Part shown: piece by piece, positions 7,887-17,129 of the stretch
Layout of the letters: each line of letters begins with the position of its first letter
How positions within the stretch are numbered: the stretch's first letter is position 1
Source: Paenibacillus sp. ACRRX
GTDB lineage: Bacteria; Bacillota; Bacilli; Paenibacillales; Paenibacillaceae
Direction of reading: 5' to 3'
DNA length: 64,000 nucleotides
NCBI RefSeq assembly: GCF_022346885.1
Contig: NZ_JAKRNK010000008.1
Coordinates: forward strand, 1-64,000
Translations under genes and position numbers: made by a program
The notes under the pieces: generated by a model
Told to the model about the DNA's origin: nothing
The model's database searches: none
What the model saw: only the letters and a program-made list of their open reading frames with translations

Positions 7887-9104
7887 TCAGGCCGACACTG
7901 ATTCATCCGAATTCACAGCAGACACCCGCCGTGTCTTCCATAAATAGCCTCCATAGACAAGCAGCATGCAAATCGCACTTAATGCGGATATACGATACAT
8001 CATCGCGTAATTGGTCATCGTAGCCACTGCGCCTAACAACAATGAGCCTACTGCTACGCCGAGGTCAACCGAGTTATAAAAAGCGCCTGTAGCCGCCGCT
8101 CGACGTTCGACCGCCACTCGCTGAACCGTCCAGGCTTGAAGTGCAGGCTGCAAAGCTCCATACCCAAGCCCATACACACATGCCGCCATAATGAGCATGC
8201 TCGTCGAATGACTCCATGACAGGAGCAGAAGCCCCGTCCCGAACAGCACACAACCAGCAGGCACGATAGCAAGATGACCAAATCTGTCATACAACTTGCC
8301 TGAGAATATACGTACAACCAAAATCGCAAGTGCGTTAAATAAAAAGAACATCCCTACATTCCCAATTCCCGCTTCTTTGCCAAACATCGTAATAAACGTT
8401 AAAATGCCCCCGTACGTAATCGTCATCAGCCAATTCAGTAAACAAGGAAGCAGTGCTTTACGATCCATCCATGGACCACTGCTTCCGCTTTTAGTCGGTT
8501 TGGGGCTGCCTACTGGCTCAGAACTTTTTAAGTTGAGCAAAAGAGGAAATACAATAATAACGAGAATAAATGCAGTAACAATTAACGTTTGGTAACCAAA
8601 TTGACCTAACAGCCACAAACCGACAATAGGACCTAATGCCATCGCCAGACTATTCGCCAAGCCAAAGAAACCCATCCCCTCTCCCATACGTAGCGGCGGA
8701 ATGACACGGGTGACTAACGTCCCAACGGCAGTACTCGTCATCCCAAATCCTATCCCATAAATAATTCTCACGCCCATAAACAACAACAAGGACGGTACAA
8801 TACCATAGGCTCCGGTTGATAACGAATAGATAGCTAACCCTATCCAAAGAAATGTCATCGGCTTAAACCGTTCAAAGCTTCTCCCCGCAAACAGCCTTGT
8901 CACGATAGCCGATAGAGCAAATAAACTGACCACCAGACTGACGGTTAAACTGCCAGCTTGATATGTATCTGCCACATAAGCAGGCAGAGACGGTGTGATC
9001 ATTAACAAGTTTAAAGATAATAAGAAATTGGACATCGTCATGATCATAAAAGATTTAGTCCACAGCTTTGGCTCCGCTGTGACTGTATGGATTGTATTGC
9101 TCAC
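7887..9104 (-). CDS. MFS efflux transporter
   Basis: A 405-residue major facilitator with about twelve hydrophobic segments in two halves. Motif A-like RLFAGRSFERF sits in the first half and RIFSGKLYDRFG at the matching place in the second. A polar linker rich in S/K/P (about residues 196-212) separates the halves. A GTG start at 9104 is preceded by GGGAG at 7 nt. It lies 20 bp downstream of the marR gene in the same direction and is probably co-transcribed with and repressed by it. This points to drug or phenolic export; the substrate is unknown. Confidence 0.88.
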   Translation of the reverse strand: MSNTIHTVTAEPKLWTKSFMIMTMSNFLLSLNLLMITPSLPAYVADTYQAGSLTVSLVVSLFALSAIVTRLFAGRSFERFKPMTFLWIGLAIYSLSTGAYGIVPSLLLFMGVRIIYGIGFGMTSTAVGTLVTRVIPPLRMGEGMGFFGLANSLAMALGPIVGLWLLGQFGYQTLIVTAFILVIIVFPLLLNLKSSEPVGSPKPTKSGSSGPWMDRKALLPCLLNWLMTITYGGILTFITMFGKEAGIGNVGMFFLFNALAILVVRIFSGKLYDRFGHLAIVPAGCVLFGTGLLLLSWSHSTSMLIMAACVYGLGYGALQPALQAWTVQRVAVERRAAATGAFYNSVDLGVAVGSLLLGAVATMTNYAMMYRISALSAICMLLVYGGYLWKTRRVSAVNSDESVSA

Positions 9105-9124
9105 TTTCTGTCTCCCACTTTCAT

Positions 9125-9583
9125 TTATGCTCGATTTTGCTGGTCTGTTGATCGTACATTGCGCTGAACATGCAGCATATCCTGTACAAGCCGCTCTTCC
9201 TCCGCGGACGAGAATCCGGCCATCAGTTCGGCAATAAAAGCCTGCTCTATCGGAATCAACTGTTCGATCAACGCCTCGCCTGCTGCAGTTAATCTGATTT
9301 CATAGGCGCGCTTGTCCCGCGCAGACTGCATACGCTGTATGAATCCTTTCCGAACAAGATGCTGTATGATACGCGTCACCGTTGGCTGATCTTTATCACA
9401 TCGTTCGGCCAACTCCACCTGGGTGATTCCATTTTCATCTATGAGGCGGCTTAATACAGCCCACTGTTCTCGTGTAATATCATACGGTCGAATTCGAGCA
9501 GATAACTCCATTGAAACTTGGCGATAGGTTTGTGCGAGCAAATATCCAAACTTCCGTTCAAATGAAGGCAAAATTTCAATCAC
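9125..9583 (-). CDS. MarR-family transcriptional regulator
   Basis: About 150 residues with a winged helix: recognition-helix region TQVELAERCDKDQPTVTRIIQHL (about residues 54-76) and wing DKRAYEIRLT. It is first in a two-gene operon with the MFS transporter, so it probably represses its own transcript until a ligand binds. The start is uncertain: the GTG at 9583 touches its AAAGGAA ribosome site, and a TTG four codons later is an alternative. A TTACTTA-N17-TAAGTAA dyad lies 40-70 bp upstream. Confidence 0.88.
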   Translation of the reverse strand: MIEILPSFERKFGYLLAQTYRQVSMELSARIRPYDITREQWAVLSRLIDENGITQVELAERCDKDQPTVTRIIQHLVRKGFIQRMQSARDKRAYEIRLTAAGEALIEQLIPIEQAFIAELMAGFSSAEEERLVQDMLHVQRNVRSTDQQNRA

Positions 9584-9620
9584 TTCCTTTCCAAAGTCTC
9601 TGTAAACCCATTTAACCTAT

Positions 9621-9651
9621 TTACTTAGCATAACAATGATTATATAAGTAA
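9621..9651 (-). promoter_or_regulatory. Candidate operator upstream of marR-MFS
   Basis: The 7-bp arms TTACTTA (9621-9627) and TAAGTAA (9645-9651) form an interrupted dyad in the AT-rich region before marR. It fits autoregulation, but the 17-bp gap is wide for one MarR dimer. Confidence 0.35.
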
Positions 9652-9670
9652 TTAATGTCATATGCAAAGA

Positions 9671-9704
9671 AAAACAGAGTGACTCCCGAAGAAGTCGCTC
9701 TGTC
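9671..9704 (-). terminator. Intrinsic terminator of the tandem-repeat gene
   Basis: CAGAGCGACT...AGTCACTCTG stem followed on the minus strand by TTTTTC. Confidence 0.8.
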
Positions 9705-9711
9705 CTTAGTG

Positions 9712-10740
9712 TTATACCAAATGAGATTGTGAAGTGTAGCTCTTTAAGTAACCACCTGGTGCATAACTGCTAGCTGAATAGCTTTGATTGTTATCCCCGC
9801 TATAGGTTTGTCCTGTGATGTTTTGAGCTTGTCCCGCAGCCGAATAATTGCTCGACACGAAATTGGATTGCTCACCATAGCCTTGTCCGTTCACACTATT
9901 GGTTTGACCATACGATTGATACCCGCTAGATACTCCATTTTGTTGTGCACCCTGTGTCTGCGCCGTGATGCTTTGTACTTGGCCATACGGCTGGAAGCTT
10001 TGTGGAACTACATTTTGGTGCGCACCATGTGTTTGCGCCGTGATGCTTTGCACTTGGCCGTACGGCTGGAAGCTTTGCGGCACTACATTTTGGTGCGCGC
10101 CATGTGTCTGTGCCGTGATGCTTTGCACTTGGCCGTACGGTTGGAAGCTTTGCGGCACTACATTTTGGTGGGCGCCATGTGTCTGCGCCGTGATGCTTTG
10201 CACTTGGCCGTACGGTTGGAAGCTTTGCGGCACTACATTTTGGTGGGCGCCATGTGTCTGTGCCGTGATGCTTTGTACTTGGCCGTACGGCTGGAAGCTT
10301 TGCGGCACTACATTTTGGTGCGCGCCATGTGTCTGTGCCGTGATGCTTTGCACTTGGCCGTACGGCTGGAAGCTTTGCGGCACTACATTTTGGTGCGCTC
10401 CATGTGTCTGTGCTGTGATGCTTTGTACTTGGCCGTACGGCTGGAAGCTTTGCGGCACTACATTTTGGTGGGCGCCATGTGTCTGTGCTGTGATGCTTTG
10501 TACTTGGCCGTAGGAGCCATCTGAAGACTGTTGTGCATACCCACCCGTTGCAGATCCATAACCAAGACCTTGTTGATTGGAAGTATAAGATGCTTGACCC
10601 CCATAGCCGCCAGAAGCGTAACCACCACTCAAGAGCGTTCCCGATTGATAAGATGCTTGTCCAGCATTGTTAGCATATGCTGTGGAAGCTTGATAAGGTG
10701 CATTGGATGGGTAGGATTGACCTATTTGTTCATGTGGCAA
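9712..10740 (-). CDS. Tandem-repeat Gly/Gln/Ser/Tyr-rich protein, spore-coat-like
   Basis: A 342-residue low-complexity protein. The start is TTG at 10740 with GAGGAGG 7 nt upstream. After an N-terminal Y/S/G/Q-rich segment (about 1-76) come seven amino-acid-identical 25-residue repeats (YGQVQSITAQTHGAHQNVVPQSFQP type, containing QTHGAHQN), then three decayed copies and a short tail. It has no signal peptide, no membrane helix and no cysteine. Composition recalls spore coat and exosporium structural proteins, but I recognise no named family. It sits alone with its own terminator. The nearby long antisense reading frames are by-products of the repeat. Confidence 0.75.
   Translation of the reverse strand: MPHEQIGQSYPSNAPYQASTAYANNAGQASYQSGTLLSGGYASGGYGGQASYTSNQQGLGYGSATGGYAQQSSDGSYGQVQSITAQTHGAHQNVVPQSFQPYGQVQSITAQTHGAHQNVVPQSFQPYGQVQSITAQTHGAHQNVVPQSFQPYGQVQSITAQTHGAHQNVVPQSFQPYGQVQSITAQTHGAHQNVVPQSFQPYGQVQSITAQTHGAHQNVVPQSFQPYGQVQSITAQTHGAHQNVVPQSFQPYGQVQSITAQTQGAQQNGVSSGYQSYGQTNSVNGQGYGEQSNFVSSNYSAAGQAQNITGQTYSGDNNQSYSASSYAPGGYLKSYTSQSHLV
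9913..10512 (-). repeat. 75-bp in-frame tandem repeats (7 protein-identical copies plus 1 variant)
   Basis: Seven copies fill 9988-10512 and an eighth, divergent copy (QTQGAQQN) fills 9913-9987. Two more decayed units follow towards the gene's 3' end. Copies differ by scattered third-position changes (e.g. GGGCGCC versus GCGCACC), all silent. Confidence 0.92.
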
Positions 10741-11140
10741 ACTAATTCCTCCTCATATGTTGAAATGTGTGGTCCGCGAACAGACTACATTCTGCCGTTA
10801 TGTCGACGCTGTTAGTATGATACTAACCAGGTACATTATGCATTTCGAACAAGTCATTTTAAAAATTTCAAGTAATCCCCTAATAATGTAAATGACTTAA
10901 TTAAAATGAATTTCATTTACAAAAATGTATCAATTGTATGTTATACCGAATTAATAGTAGAATAGGATGGTATGTGGTCAGGATCATAACAAATATACTT
11001 ATTGCTGGAGAAAGAGAAAGAGATACATCATGTTCGAATGGAATAACTTCTGACGCGTTCGCTTATTTGGAACTAGCGTACTTATTTAGGGGATTATTCC
11101 TTACTTATGCAAAGAAGCGGACATAAAACAGATTCCATAG
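10741..11140. other. AT-rich intergenic region without a recognised gene
   Basis: This holds the upstream region of the repeat gene and about 300 bp with no convincing coding frame. The short open frame at 10938-11126 lacks a ribosome site and resembles nothing known. It may include the decayed 5' part of the adjoining DUF368 relic. Confidence 0.4.
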
Positions 11141-11314
11141 TTTTCATGGCAACTTCCCCATGTGATGTATGCCCTAATTATCGGAATGGTGATCGGCTCG
11201 TTGTATGTCGTCTTCCCTCGCATACCAACTTCAACAGGAGCAGCAGTGATCAGTATATTTACCTTAATAACGGGGCTCGGTAGTACCTTATTCCTAAGCA
11301 GAGCGAACGTCTAA
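11141..11314 (+). pseudogene. C-terminal relic of a DUF368 (polyprenyl-phosphate transporter) gene
   Basis: A 57-codon open stretch directly follows an in-frame TAG and ends at TAA 11312-11314. It encodes two hydrophobic helices with YALIIGMVIGSLYVVFP and GAAVISIFTLITGLG, which I recognise as like the C-terminal end of DUF368 membrane proteins (PopT, undecaprenyl-phosphate flippases). There is no start codon with a ribosome site and the N-terminal 200 or so residues are missing. A terminator-like hairpin follows. I read this as a decayed remnant. Family assignment comes from two helices only. Confidence 0.5.
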
Positions 11315-11350
11315 CCATTCATTGCGAAGTACGTTATTGGACATGATAAA

Positions 11351-11387
11351 AGGGTGTCTTGCTGCTGACCAGCCGGACACTCTTTTT
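11351..11387 (+). terminator. Terminator after the DUF368 relic
   Basis: AGGGTGTC...GACACTCT stem (with a G-U pair) followed by TTTTG. It lies about 100 bp upstream of glcU. It most simply belonged to the relic gene, but could act as a leader terminator for glcU. Confidence 0.55.
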
Positions 11388-11485
11388 GAGCTTATATATC
11401 GTTACATATCCTCTTCGCAGAACAGACACCTTTGATGAAGCACTTGTTGCTTCATATACTTCAACATTTGAAAAGAGGATGATTT

Positions 11486-12340
11486 ATGGATATCTTGTTA
11501 GCCCTTATTCCTGCTTTTACTTGGGGAACCCTGCTGCTTCTCAGCTCTTATTTCGGCGGCAAACCTCATCATCAACTTATAGGCATGACGATAGGAGCGC
11601 TTATCTTTGCTCTAGGCGTATTTTTCATCAAAGCACCTGAGCTCACGCCTGTCATCTGGGTTGCCGGCGCTCTCTCTGGCGTACTCTGGTCAGTTGGTCA
11701 GTACAATCAATTTAGCAGTGTCACTTATCTTGGGGTATCTCGAACTGTCCCCATCTCAACAGGCATGCAATTATTTGCCACGACGGCATTTGGCGTGTTT
11801 GCATTTGGCGAATGGAAGACGACGACCGCGGTTATTCTAGGTATTATCGCAATTGCCTGTATTCTGATAGGTGTCATATTTACAGTTAAAAATGATAAAA
11901 GCAGTGAGGGCAACGGCGAGCAGCATATTAGAAAAGGCTTGGGCACCTTGCTCGTGTCTACAATCGGTTATGTAGGATACGTAATTGTTATACGGTGGTA
12001 TAACATTGACGGTTGGGCTGTTCTATTGCCGCAGGCCATCGGGATGTTTGCAGGTGCTGTTGTCTTTACTTGGAAACATAAACCTTATACCCGATATGCG
12101 TTTCGCAACATTTTCACTGGAGTCTGGTGGGGAATCGGTAATCTAGGTTTGCTTATCTCCTTGCCGCGGATTGGTGTCGCTACTAGCTTCTCTCTGTCCC
12201 AGACAGGCATTATATTATCTACATTAGGTGGTATTTATTTGCTGGGCGAAAAGAAATCCAAACGACAAATGGCTTATGTCATTATAGGCTGCGTCTTAAT
12301 TGTAGTTGGAGGCGTCATGATTGGGTTAACCAAAGAGTAA
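11486..12340 (+). CDS. glcU: GRP-family sugar (glucose) uptake protein GlcU
   Basis: A 284-residue membrane protein with about ten helices of the glucose/ribose uptake (GRP, drug/metabolite superfamily) type. It begins MDILLALIPAFTWGTLLLL. Family landmarks are LSGVLWSVGQYNQF (about residues 67-80), SRTVPISTGMQL and a second-half repeat VWWGIGNLGLLIS. GlcU of bacilli is a proton-coupled glucose importer, used with glucose dehydrogenase as a PTS bypass; no gdh gene lies here. AGAGG stands 7 nt before the ATG. It converges on prkA. Confidence 0.9.
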   Translation: MDILLALIPAFTWGTLLLLSSYFGGKPHHQLIGMTIGALIFALGVFFIKAPELTPVIWVAGALSGVLWSVGQYNQFSSVTYLGVSRTVPISTGMQLFATTAFGVFAFGEWKTTTAVILGIIAIACILIGVIFTVKNDKSSEGNGEQHIRKGLGTLLVSTIGYVGYVIVIRWYNIDGWAVLLPQAIGMFAGAVVFTWKHKPYTRYAFRNIFTGVWWGIGNLGLLISLPRIGVATSFSLSQTGIILSTLGGIYLLGEKKSKRQMAYVIIGCVLIVVGGVMIGLTKE

Positions 12341-12393
12341 TCTCTCTAGATATAATAAGTATAAGATCCTGTACAACACCATACTTAAACACA

Positions 12394-12426
12394 ACAGGGA
12401 GGAAACCTACTAGGCTTCCTCCCTGT
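12394..12426. terminator. Bidirectional hairpin between glcU and prkA
   Basis: Perfect 11-bp arms ACAGGGAGGAA and TTCCTCCCTGT separated by 11 nt, between convergent genes. U-tracts are weak on both sides. Confidence 0.6.
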
Positions 12427-12471
12427 CTTATAATCATCACTTATTTCATGATCATCCATTTCTTAACTCAA

Positions 12472-14367
12472 CTATCGATTCAGCAAGCTCCCAACATATC
12501 TCAGCAATTCATTGGCGCATACCGGGCAGTAACCATGCTCATCGATAAGTCGTGCCGACACCTCATTAATACGTTTCAATTGATTCTCATCTGGTGTCTT
12601 CGTAGACGTTGTAATCTTCACGATATCTTTCAGATCTGAGAATAACTTCTTCTCAATTGCTTCCCGCAACCTGTCATGGCTGTTATAGTCGAATTTACGG
12701 CCTTTGCGTGAATAAGATGACAAACGAATCAGTATTTCTTCACGGAACGCTTTTTTAGCATTCTCAGACACGCCAATTTGTTCCTCAATTGAACGCATCA
12801 ACCGCTCATCCGGCTCCATCTCGTCGTCCGTCAACGGATCGCGGATTTTCTTCCAATTACAAAACGCTTCTATGTTGTCGAGATAATTCTCGAACAGCGT
12901 CTTCGCAGACTCTTCAAAGGAGTATACGAACGCCTTTTGAACTTCCTTCTTCGCCAACCCGTCATATTCCTTGCGAGCGACAGAAATGAAGTTTAAGTAA
13001 CGTTCCCGTTCTTCCTTGGTTATGGAAGCGTGCTGATCCAGTCCATCCTTAATTGCTCTCAGCACATCCAACGCGTTAATGCACGACAGATTCTGTTTAA
13101 TAAGTGCACTGGAAATGCGGTTAATGACGTAACGCGGATCAACGCCTGACATTCCCTCTTCTGAAAATTCGCTTTGCATCTCCTTTAGGTCGTTCTCCTT
13201 GTAACCTTCAACCTCTTCCCCATCATACATACGCATTTTCTTCAGCAGGTCCATGCCTTGTTTTTTGGTTTCCTTCAGCCGTGTCAAAATAGAGAATATA
13301 GCCGATGCCTTCAGCGCATGAGGAGCAATATGAATATGGCTCATGTCACTTTGACTGATTAGCTTGCTGTATATTTTCTCTTCTTCCGTTACTTTTAAGT
13401 TATACGGGATCGGCATCACGATCATCCGAGACTGAAGAGCCTCATTTTTCTTATTTGAAATAAAGGCTTTGTACTCAGATTCGTTAGTATGGGCGATGAT
13501 AAGTTCATCCGCGGAAATAAGCGCAAACCTACCCGCCTTAAAGTTGCCTTCTTGAGTAAGAGAGAGCAGATTCCAAAGAAATTTTTCATCACATTTTAAC
13601 ATTTCCTGAAATTCCATAAGCCCCCGATTCGCTTTGTTTAACTCGCCATCAAAGCGATAGGCTCGAGGATCCGATTCAGAGCCAAATTCGGTAATCGTGG
13701 AAAAATCAATGCTGCCTGTCAGATCTGCAATATCCTGCGACTTCGGGTCAGACGGACTAAACGTCCCGATGCCGACACGGTTTTCCTCTGAGACCAGCAC
13801 GCGTTCTACCGCCACCTGCTCGATGTCTCCTTCGAATTCAGTCCGCAGCCTCATCTGGCAGGAGGGGCACAGATTCCCTTCAATGCGAACGCCCAGCACG
13901 CGTTCTACTTCCGGTCTTAATTCGTTAGGTATTAAATGTAGCGGATCTTCATGCATAGGGCAGCCCTTAATCGCGTACACAGCTCCACGTTCTTGACGTG
14001 TGAACTGCTCCAAACCACGCTTTAGCATCGTGACAATTGTTGATTTCCCTCCACTGACAGGACCCATTAACAACAAGATCCGTTTACGTACATCTAATCT
14101 TTTGGCAGCCGAATGAAAGTACTCCTCGACTAGCTTTTCGATGGCACGATCCAGTCCGAAAATTTCCTTTTCAAAAAACTTATATCGATTGTGGCCATCA
14201 ACCTCTTCCACGCCATGTGACGCGATCATCTCATAGACCCTTGAATGAGCGGTCATCGCTGGCGAAGGGTCGTGACGCAGCAATTCAACATATTCTTTAA
14301 ATGTGCCGGTCCAGCCTAACCGTTCGCTCTCGGCGCGGTGTTCAGCAATCCGTTTGAAAATGTCCAT
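12472..14367 (-). CDS. prkA: Serine protein kinase PrkA
   Basis: A 631-residue protein, the same length as B. subtilis PrkA. An N-terminal AAA+ domain (about residues 60-370) carries the Walker A motif GPVSGGKSTIV (about residue 102). A cysteine pair, CPSC, lies at about residue 192. The C-terminal PrkA domain includes DPRYVINRISSAL and ends YCPVCANELLRYVG. PrkA works in early mother-cell sporulation and stress signalling; reports differ on kinase versus AAA+ protease activity. The usual neighbour yhbH is missing here. A divergent DUF2161 gene lies upstream. Confidence 0.96.
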   Translation of the reverse strand: MDIFKRIAEHRAESERLGWTGTFKEYVELLRHDPSPAMTAHSRVYEMIASHGVEEVDGHNRYKFFEKEIFGLDRAIEKLVEEYFHSAAKRLDVRKRILLLMGPVSGGKSTIVTMLKRGLEQFTRQERGAVYAIKGCPMHEDPLHLIPNELRPEVERVLGVRIEGNLCPSCQMRLRTEFEGDIEQVAVERVLVSEENRVGIGTFSPSDPKSQDIADLTGSIDFSTITEFGSESDPRAYRFDGELNKANRGLMEFQEMLKCDEKFLWNLLSLTQEGNFKAGRFALISADELIIAHTNESEYKAFISNKKNEALQSRMIVMPIPYNLKVTEEEKIYSKLISQSDMSHIHIAPHALKASAIFSILTRLKETKKQGMDLLKKMRMYDGEEVEGYKENDLKEMQSEFSEEGMSGVDPRYVINRISSALIKQNLSCINALDVLRAIKDGLDQHASITKEERERYLNFISVARKEYDGLAKKEVQKAFVYSFEESAKTLFENYLDNIEAFCNWKKIRDPLTDDEMEPDERLMRSIEEQIGVSENAKKAFREEILIRLSSYSRKGRKFDYNSHDRLREAIEKKLFSDLKDIVKITTSTKTPDENQLKRINEVSARLIDEHGYCPVCANELLRYVGSLLNR

Positions 14368-14683
14368 CCCACTAACCTCCCATGCTCCCGATTTGCTACA
14401 TTGCCCTCCAACACCGTCTCTGTCTACCCTTGCTGGATATACTCGCCTGTCACGCGAATGAACAGTTCGTCATGACTGTCTAACGACTAAATAACTAAAG
14501 TGTATTACAATCCTATGCGAGCGCTTTGGATTAGTTTCTCGAAATTTTTCTCGTTAAAGGTTGTCTGGACATCATGTCAGGTCTGCAATCAGGGCTCTTC
14601 TTGGCATGCTATAATAAAGCAAGTACACATGAGAAGGTAATCACACGTGTGAAGTGGACGTGCTGTATACGGGAGGAATGTAT

Positions 14684-15673
14684 ATGCCTTCTGCCAACAA
14701 TGGTAGCTTGAGCAAACAGGTACGTAAGGAGACAGATTTATATGCTCCTATCAAATCCTACTGGGAAAGTCGGGGATTCGAGGTGCGGGCAGAAGTACGC
14801 CACTGTGATGTTGTTGTGCTTCACCCTAGCATGCCAGAGCATCCCATCATTATAGAAATGAAGGCCTCTATTAATTTAACGCTGCTCTTGCAAGCGATGG
14901 AACGGCTGAAGATCTCTTCCGACGTCTACATCGCCGCTGAGCAAAAACGAGGCAAACAAGCAGGACGTCGAAGGCTGAACGCTATCGCTGACATCTGCCG
15001 CCGACTTGGTTTAGGACTAATGACGGTCACTTTTTATACGAGGAAAACCCCATTTGTTGAGGTGTTTTGCCACCCGTCGCGTGTAGCAGCGGGGTTGGCG
15101 GAAGGCAGCTTGGCAGACCAAATTCCACGGCAGCACAAGACTGAACTACAATCCGACCAGGCAGCAGGACAAGAAACAATCATGCACACTGAAGCAGAAG
15201 TAGACACAAGGGATCAGACTCAATCGCCTAGCACATCTATAGTCTTGAGTCCCGGTGCATCCACATACGAAATACAGGATGGTGGAGCAGTGAACTACTC
15301 TGTTAATAGTAACGATAGGGGCAGCAAGGCAGCACCTAAGCCCAAAGTTCGCGCAGCTCGCCAGAGCAAGCTGCTGCGCGAATTCGCCGAGCGAAGCGGC
15401 GACTATAATGTCGGCGGCAGCACAAAGCGGCCGCTTATGACCGCATACCGTGAGAAGGCGCTGCGCTTGGCGGCCGCGTTAGCCGAAGGGCCGAATCAGC
15501 CGGCAAGGCTGCGCGAGCAGAGCGGCGTCGGGGATGCTGCCGCGATCTTGCAGCACAACTATTACGGCTGGTTCGAGCGTACCAAGCGAGGGGTCTACAC
15601 GCTTACGCCCGAGGGCACTACGGCGCTTGAGCGTTATGCAGATGTGCTTGCAAGCAGCATAGACAAGCCGTAG
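14684..15673 (+). CDS. DUF2161 protein, PD-(D/E)XK nuclease-like fold
   Basis: A 329-residue protein. The start at 14684 is set by GGGAGG 7 nt upstream. Residues about 15-120 form the DUF2161 domain: YAPIKSYWESRGFEVRAE, HCDVVVLHP and IIIEMKASINLTLLLQA, matching the D...ExK arrangement of PD-(D/E)XK enzymes (Asp in CDVV, Glu-Met-Lys in IEMKAS). A variable Q/S/T-rich linker spans about 145-225. A winged-helix-like C-terminus includes LLREFAERSGDYNVGGSTKR and YYGWFERTKRGVYTLTPEG. The nuclease function is predicted for the family but unproven as far as I know. Confidence 0.82.
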   Translation: MPSANNGSLSKQVRKETDLYAPIKSYWESRGFEVRAEVRHCDVVVLHPSMPEHPIIIEMKASINLTLLLQAMERLKISSDVYIAAEQKRGKQAGRRRLNAIADICRRLGLGLMTVTFYTRKTPFVEVFCHPSRVAAGLAEGSLADQIPRQHKTELQSDQAAGQETIMHTEAEVDTRDQTQSPSTSIVLSPGASTYEIQDGGAVNYSVNSNDRGSKAAPKPKVRAARQSKLLREFAERSGDYNVGGSTKRPLMTAYREKALRLAAALAEGPNQPARLREQSGVGDAAAILQHNYYGWFERTKRGVYTLTPEGTTALERYADVLASSIDKP

Positions 15674-15753
15674 CGCAGACTTTAGAACGGTGCAAGCTGC
15701 ACCTTAAGACTGCGACCACGAGCTGTTATCCACTGCGACGCCCGCCGCACATC

Positions 15754-15795
15754 AAAAAAAGAGCAAGCGAGGAATGAACCGATCCTCACTTGCTC
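15754..15795 (-). terminator. Intrinsic terminator of the aminotransferase gene
   Basis: GAGCAAGTGAGGA...TCCTCGCTTGCTC stem followed on the minus strand by TTTTTTT. Confidence 0.88.
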
Positions 15796-15848
15796 CAGGC
15801 GGAATGAAGCTGTATAACTTGATTCATTCCGCTGTCATACGGCCGTGT

Positions 15849-17057
15849 CTACACGTGACGGCCGAGAAACTCTCCAACAGCTTCGCCCAGACGATCCATC
15901 CCCGTATGGATGACCTCAGGCTCCGCAAAGGAATAATTCAGCCGCATCGTATTCCGTTTGGCTTCGCCCGCAAAAAACGGCGTTCCCGGCACAAATGCAA
16001 CTCCTTTGCCAACTGCGCATTTCAGCAGTGCCTCCGCATCCAATCCTTCCGGCAGCTCCACCCAGAAGAACATACCGCCTTGCGGCATCTTCCACACAGC
16101 TTCGCGCCAAGGAACGTCCTGCTGCAGATGTGTGGCCATCGTTTCCATTCGTTCTTTATATACAAGCGACAGCTTATGTATATGGTCATCCAAAGAGAAC
16201 GTGTCCGATTCCAGCAGTTCACTAAGTATCAGCTGATCGAATACACTTGAATGTAAATCTGAAGACTGCTTGCCGCGTGCCAATCGTTGAATAACACGCT
16301 TATCGGCAACAATCCATCCGGTCCGCATGCCTGGTGTCACCGTCTTGCTGAATGTACTCGTGTAAGCAACGATTCGATTGGCTGCATTTCCTTCTAATGC
16401 CGCAATATTGGGCACCTTGTTGTTGCTAAACCGCAGCTCTCCGTAAGGATCATCCTCCAAGATCAGCACTTCATGCTCGGTGCATAGCCGCAGCAGCACC
16501 TCACGCCGCTCTACACTCCATACACGTCCCGTTGGATTGCTAAATGTTGGCACTACATACACAAACTTAGGTTTATATTTCTTCAGCTTCGCTTCAATAT
16601 CCTCAGGAATCATCCCGTAATCGTCACTTTCAACACCGATCACGTTTGCCCCGTACAATTGAAGCACCTGCAAACAGGCTAGATAAGTCGGATTCTCCAC
16701 TAGCACTACGTCACCGGGATCAATCATCGCCTTGGCAAATAAGTCCAAAGATTGCTGCGATCCAGATGTAATCATGATCTCGTCAAGCTCAACGGGTATA
16801 TTTCGATAGGTAATCATACGTTTGGCTACCCGTTCCCGTAGTGATGTCGCACCTTCAGTTAACCCATATTGGAATGCTTGGGTTCCCATACGGAACACCT
16901 GTTCAGAAGCTGATTTAAGCGCATCGATCGGAAACCATTCCTCTGCAGGTAATCCTCCTGCAAAAGAGATAATCCCTTGTCCTTGTGTCAGCTTTAAAAT
17001 ATCTCTCACTGCCGAGCTTTTTACGGCTTCAATCCGTGAGGAAAATGAGTATTTCAT
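15849..17057 (-). CDS. PLP-dependent aminotransferase, class I/II (2-aminoadipate/aromatic type)
   Basis: A 402-residue fold-type I aminotransferase. The internal aldimine lysine is in YTSTFSKTVTPGMRTGW (about residue 239), with Asp/Tyr at EDDPYGELRF and Asn in FSNPTGRVW. The N-terminal IISFAGGLPAEEWFP and YGLTEGATSLRE are typical of the PatA/LysN-like stand-alone group, related to MocR C-terminal domains but with no HTH. Likely reactions are 2-aminoadipate, branched-chain or aromatic amino acid transamination; the substrate cannot be fixed from sequence. Monocistronic, with AAGGGG before the ATG. Confidence 0.88.
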   Translation of the reverse strand: MKYSFSSRIEAVKSSAVRDILKLTQGQGIISFAGGLPAEEWFPIDALKSASEQVFRMGTQAFQYGLTEGATSLRERVAKRMITYRNIPVELDEIMITSGSQQSLDLFAKAMIDPGDVVLVENPTYLACLQVLQLYGANVIGVESDDYGMIPEDIEAKLKKYKPKFVYVVPTFSNPTGRVWSVERREVLLRLCTEHEVLILEDDPYGELRFSNNKVPNIAALEGNAANRIVAYTSTFSKTVTPGMRTGWIVADKRVIQRLARGKQSSDLHSSVFDQLILSELLESDTFSLDDHIHKLSLVYKERMETMATHLQQDVPWREAVWKMPQGGMFFWVELPEGLDAEALLKCAVGKGVAFVPGTPFFAGEAKRNTMRLNYSFAEPEVIHTGMDRLGEAVGEFLGRHV

Positions 17058-17129
17058 TATATACCGCCCCTTTCACTATTTCCAAAATATACACCTATGC
17101 CCGTTACTTTGCAATCGCAAACTCATGAA

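Noticed and set aside
9913-10512. Possible CRISPR-like array
   Set aside because: The 75-bp units are contiguous with no spacers, in frame and translated within one ORF.
9784-10524. Long open frames on the strand opposite the repeat gene (up to 246 codons)
   Set aside because: They are mirror images of the 75-bp tandem repeat, rich in Cys, Trp, His and Leu, lack ribosome sites and end where the repeats end.
10938-11126. 62-codon ORF in the gap before glcU
   Set aside because: No ribosome site, odd composition and no recognisable motif.
15774-16250. 158-codon ORF on the plus strand
   Set aside because: It starts in the terminator and runs antisense to the aminotransferase; composition is that of a shadow frame.
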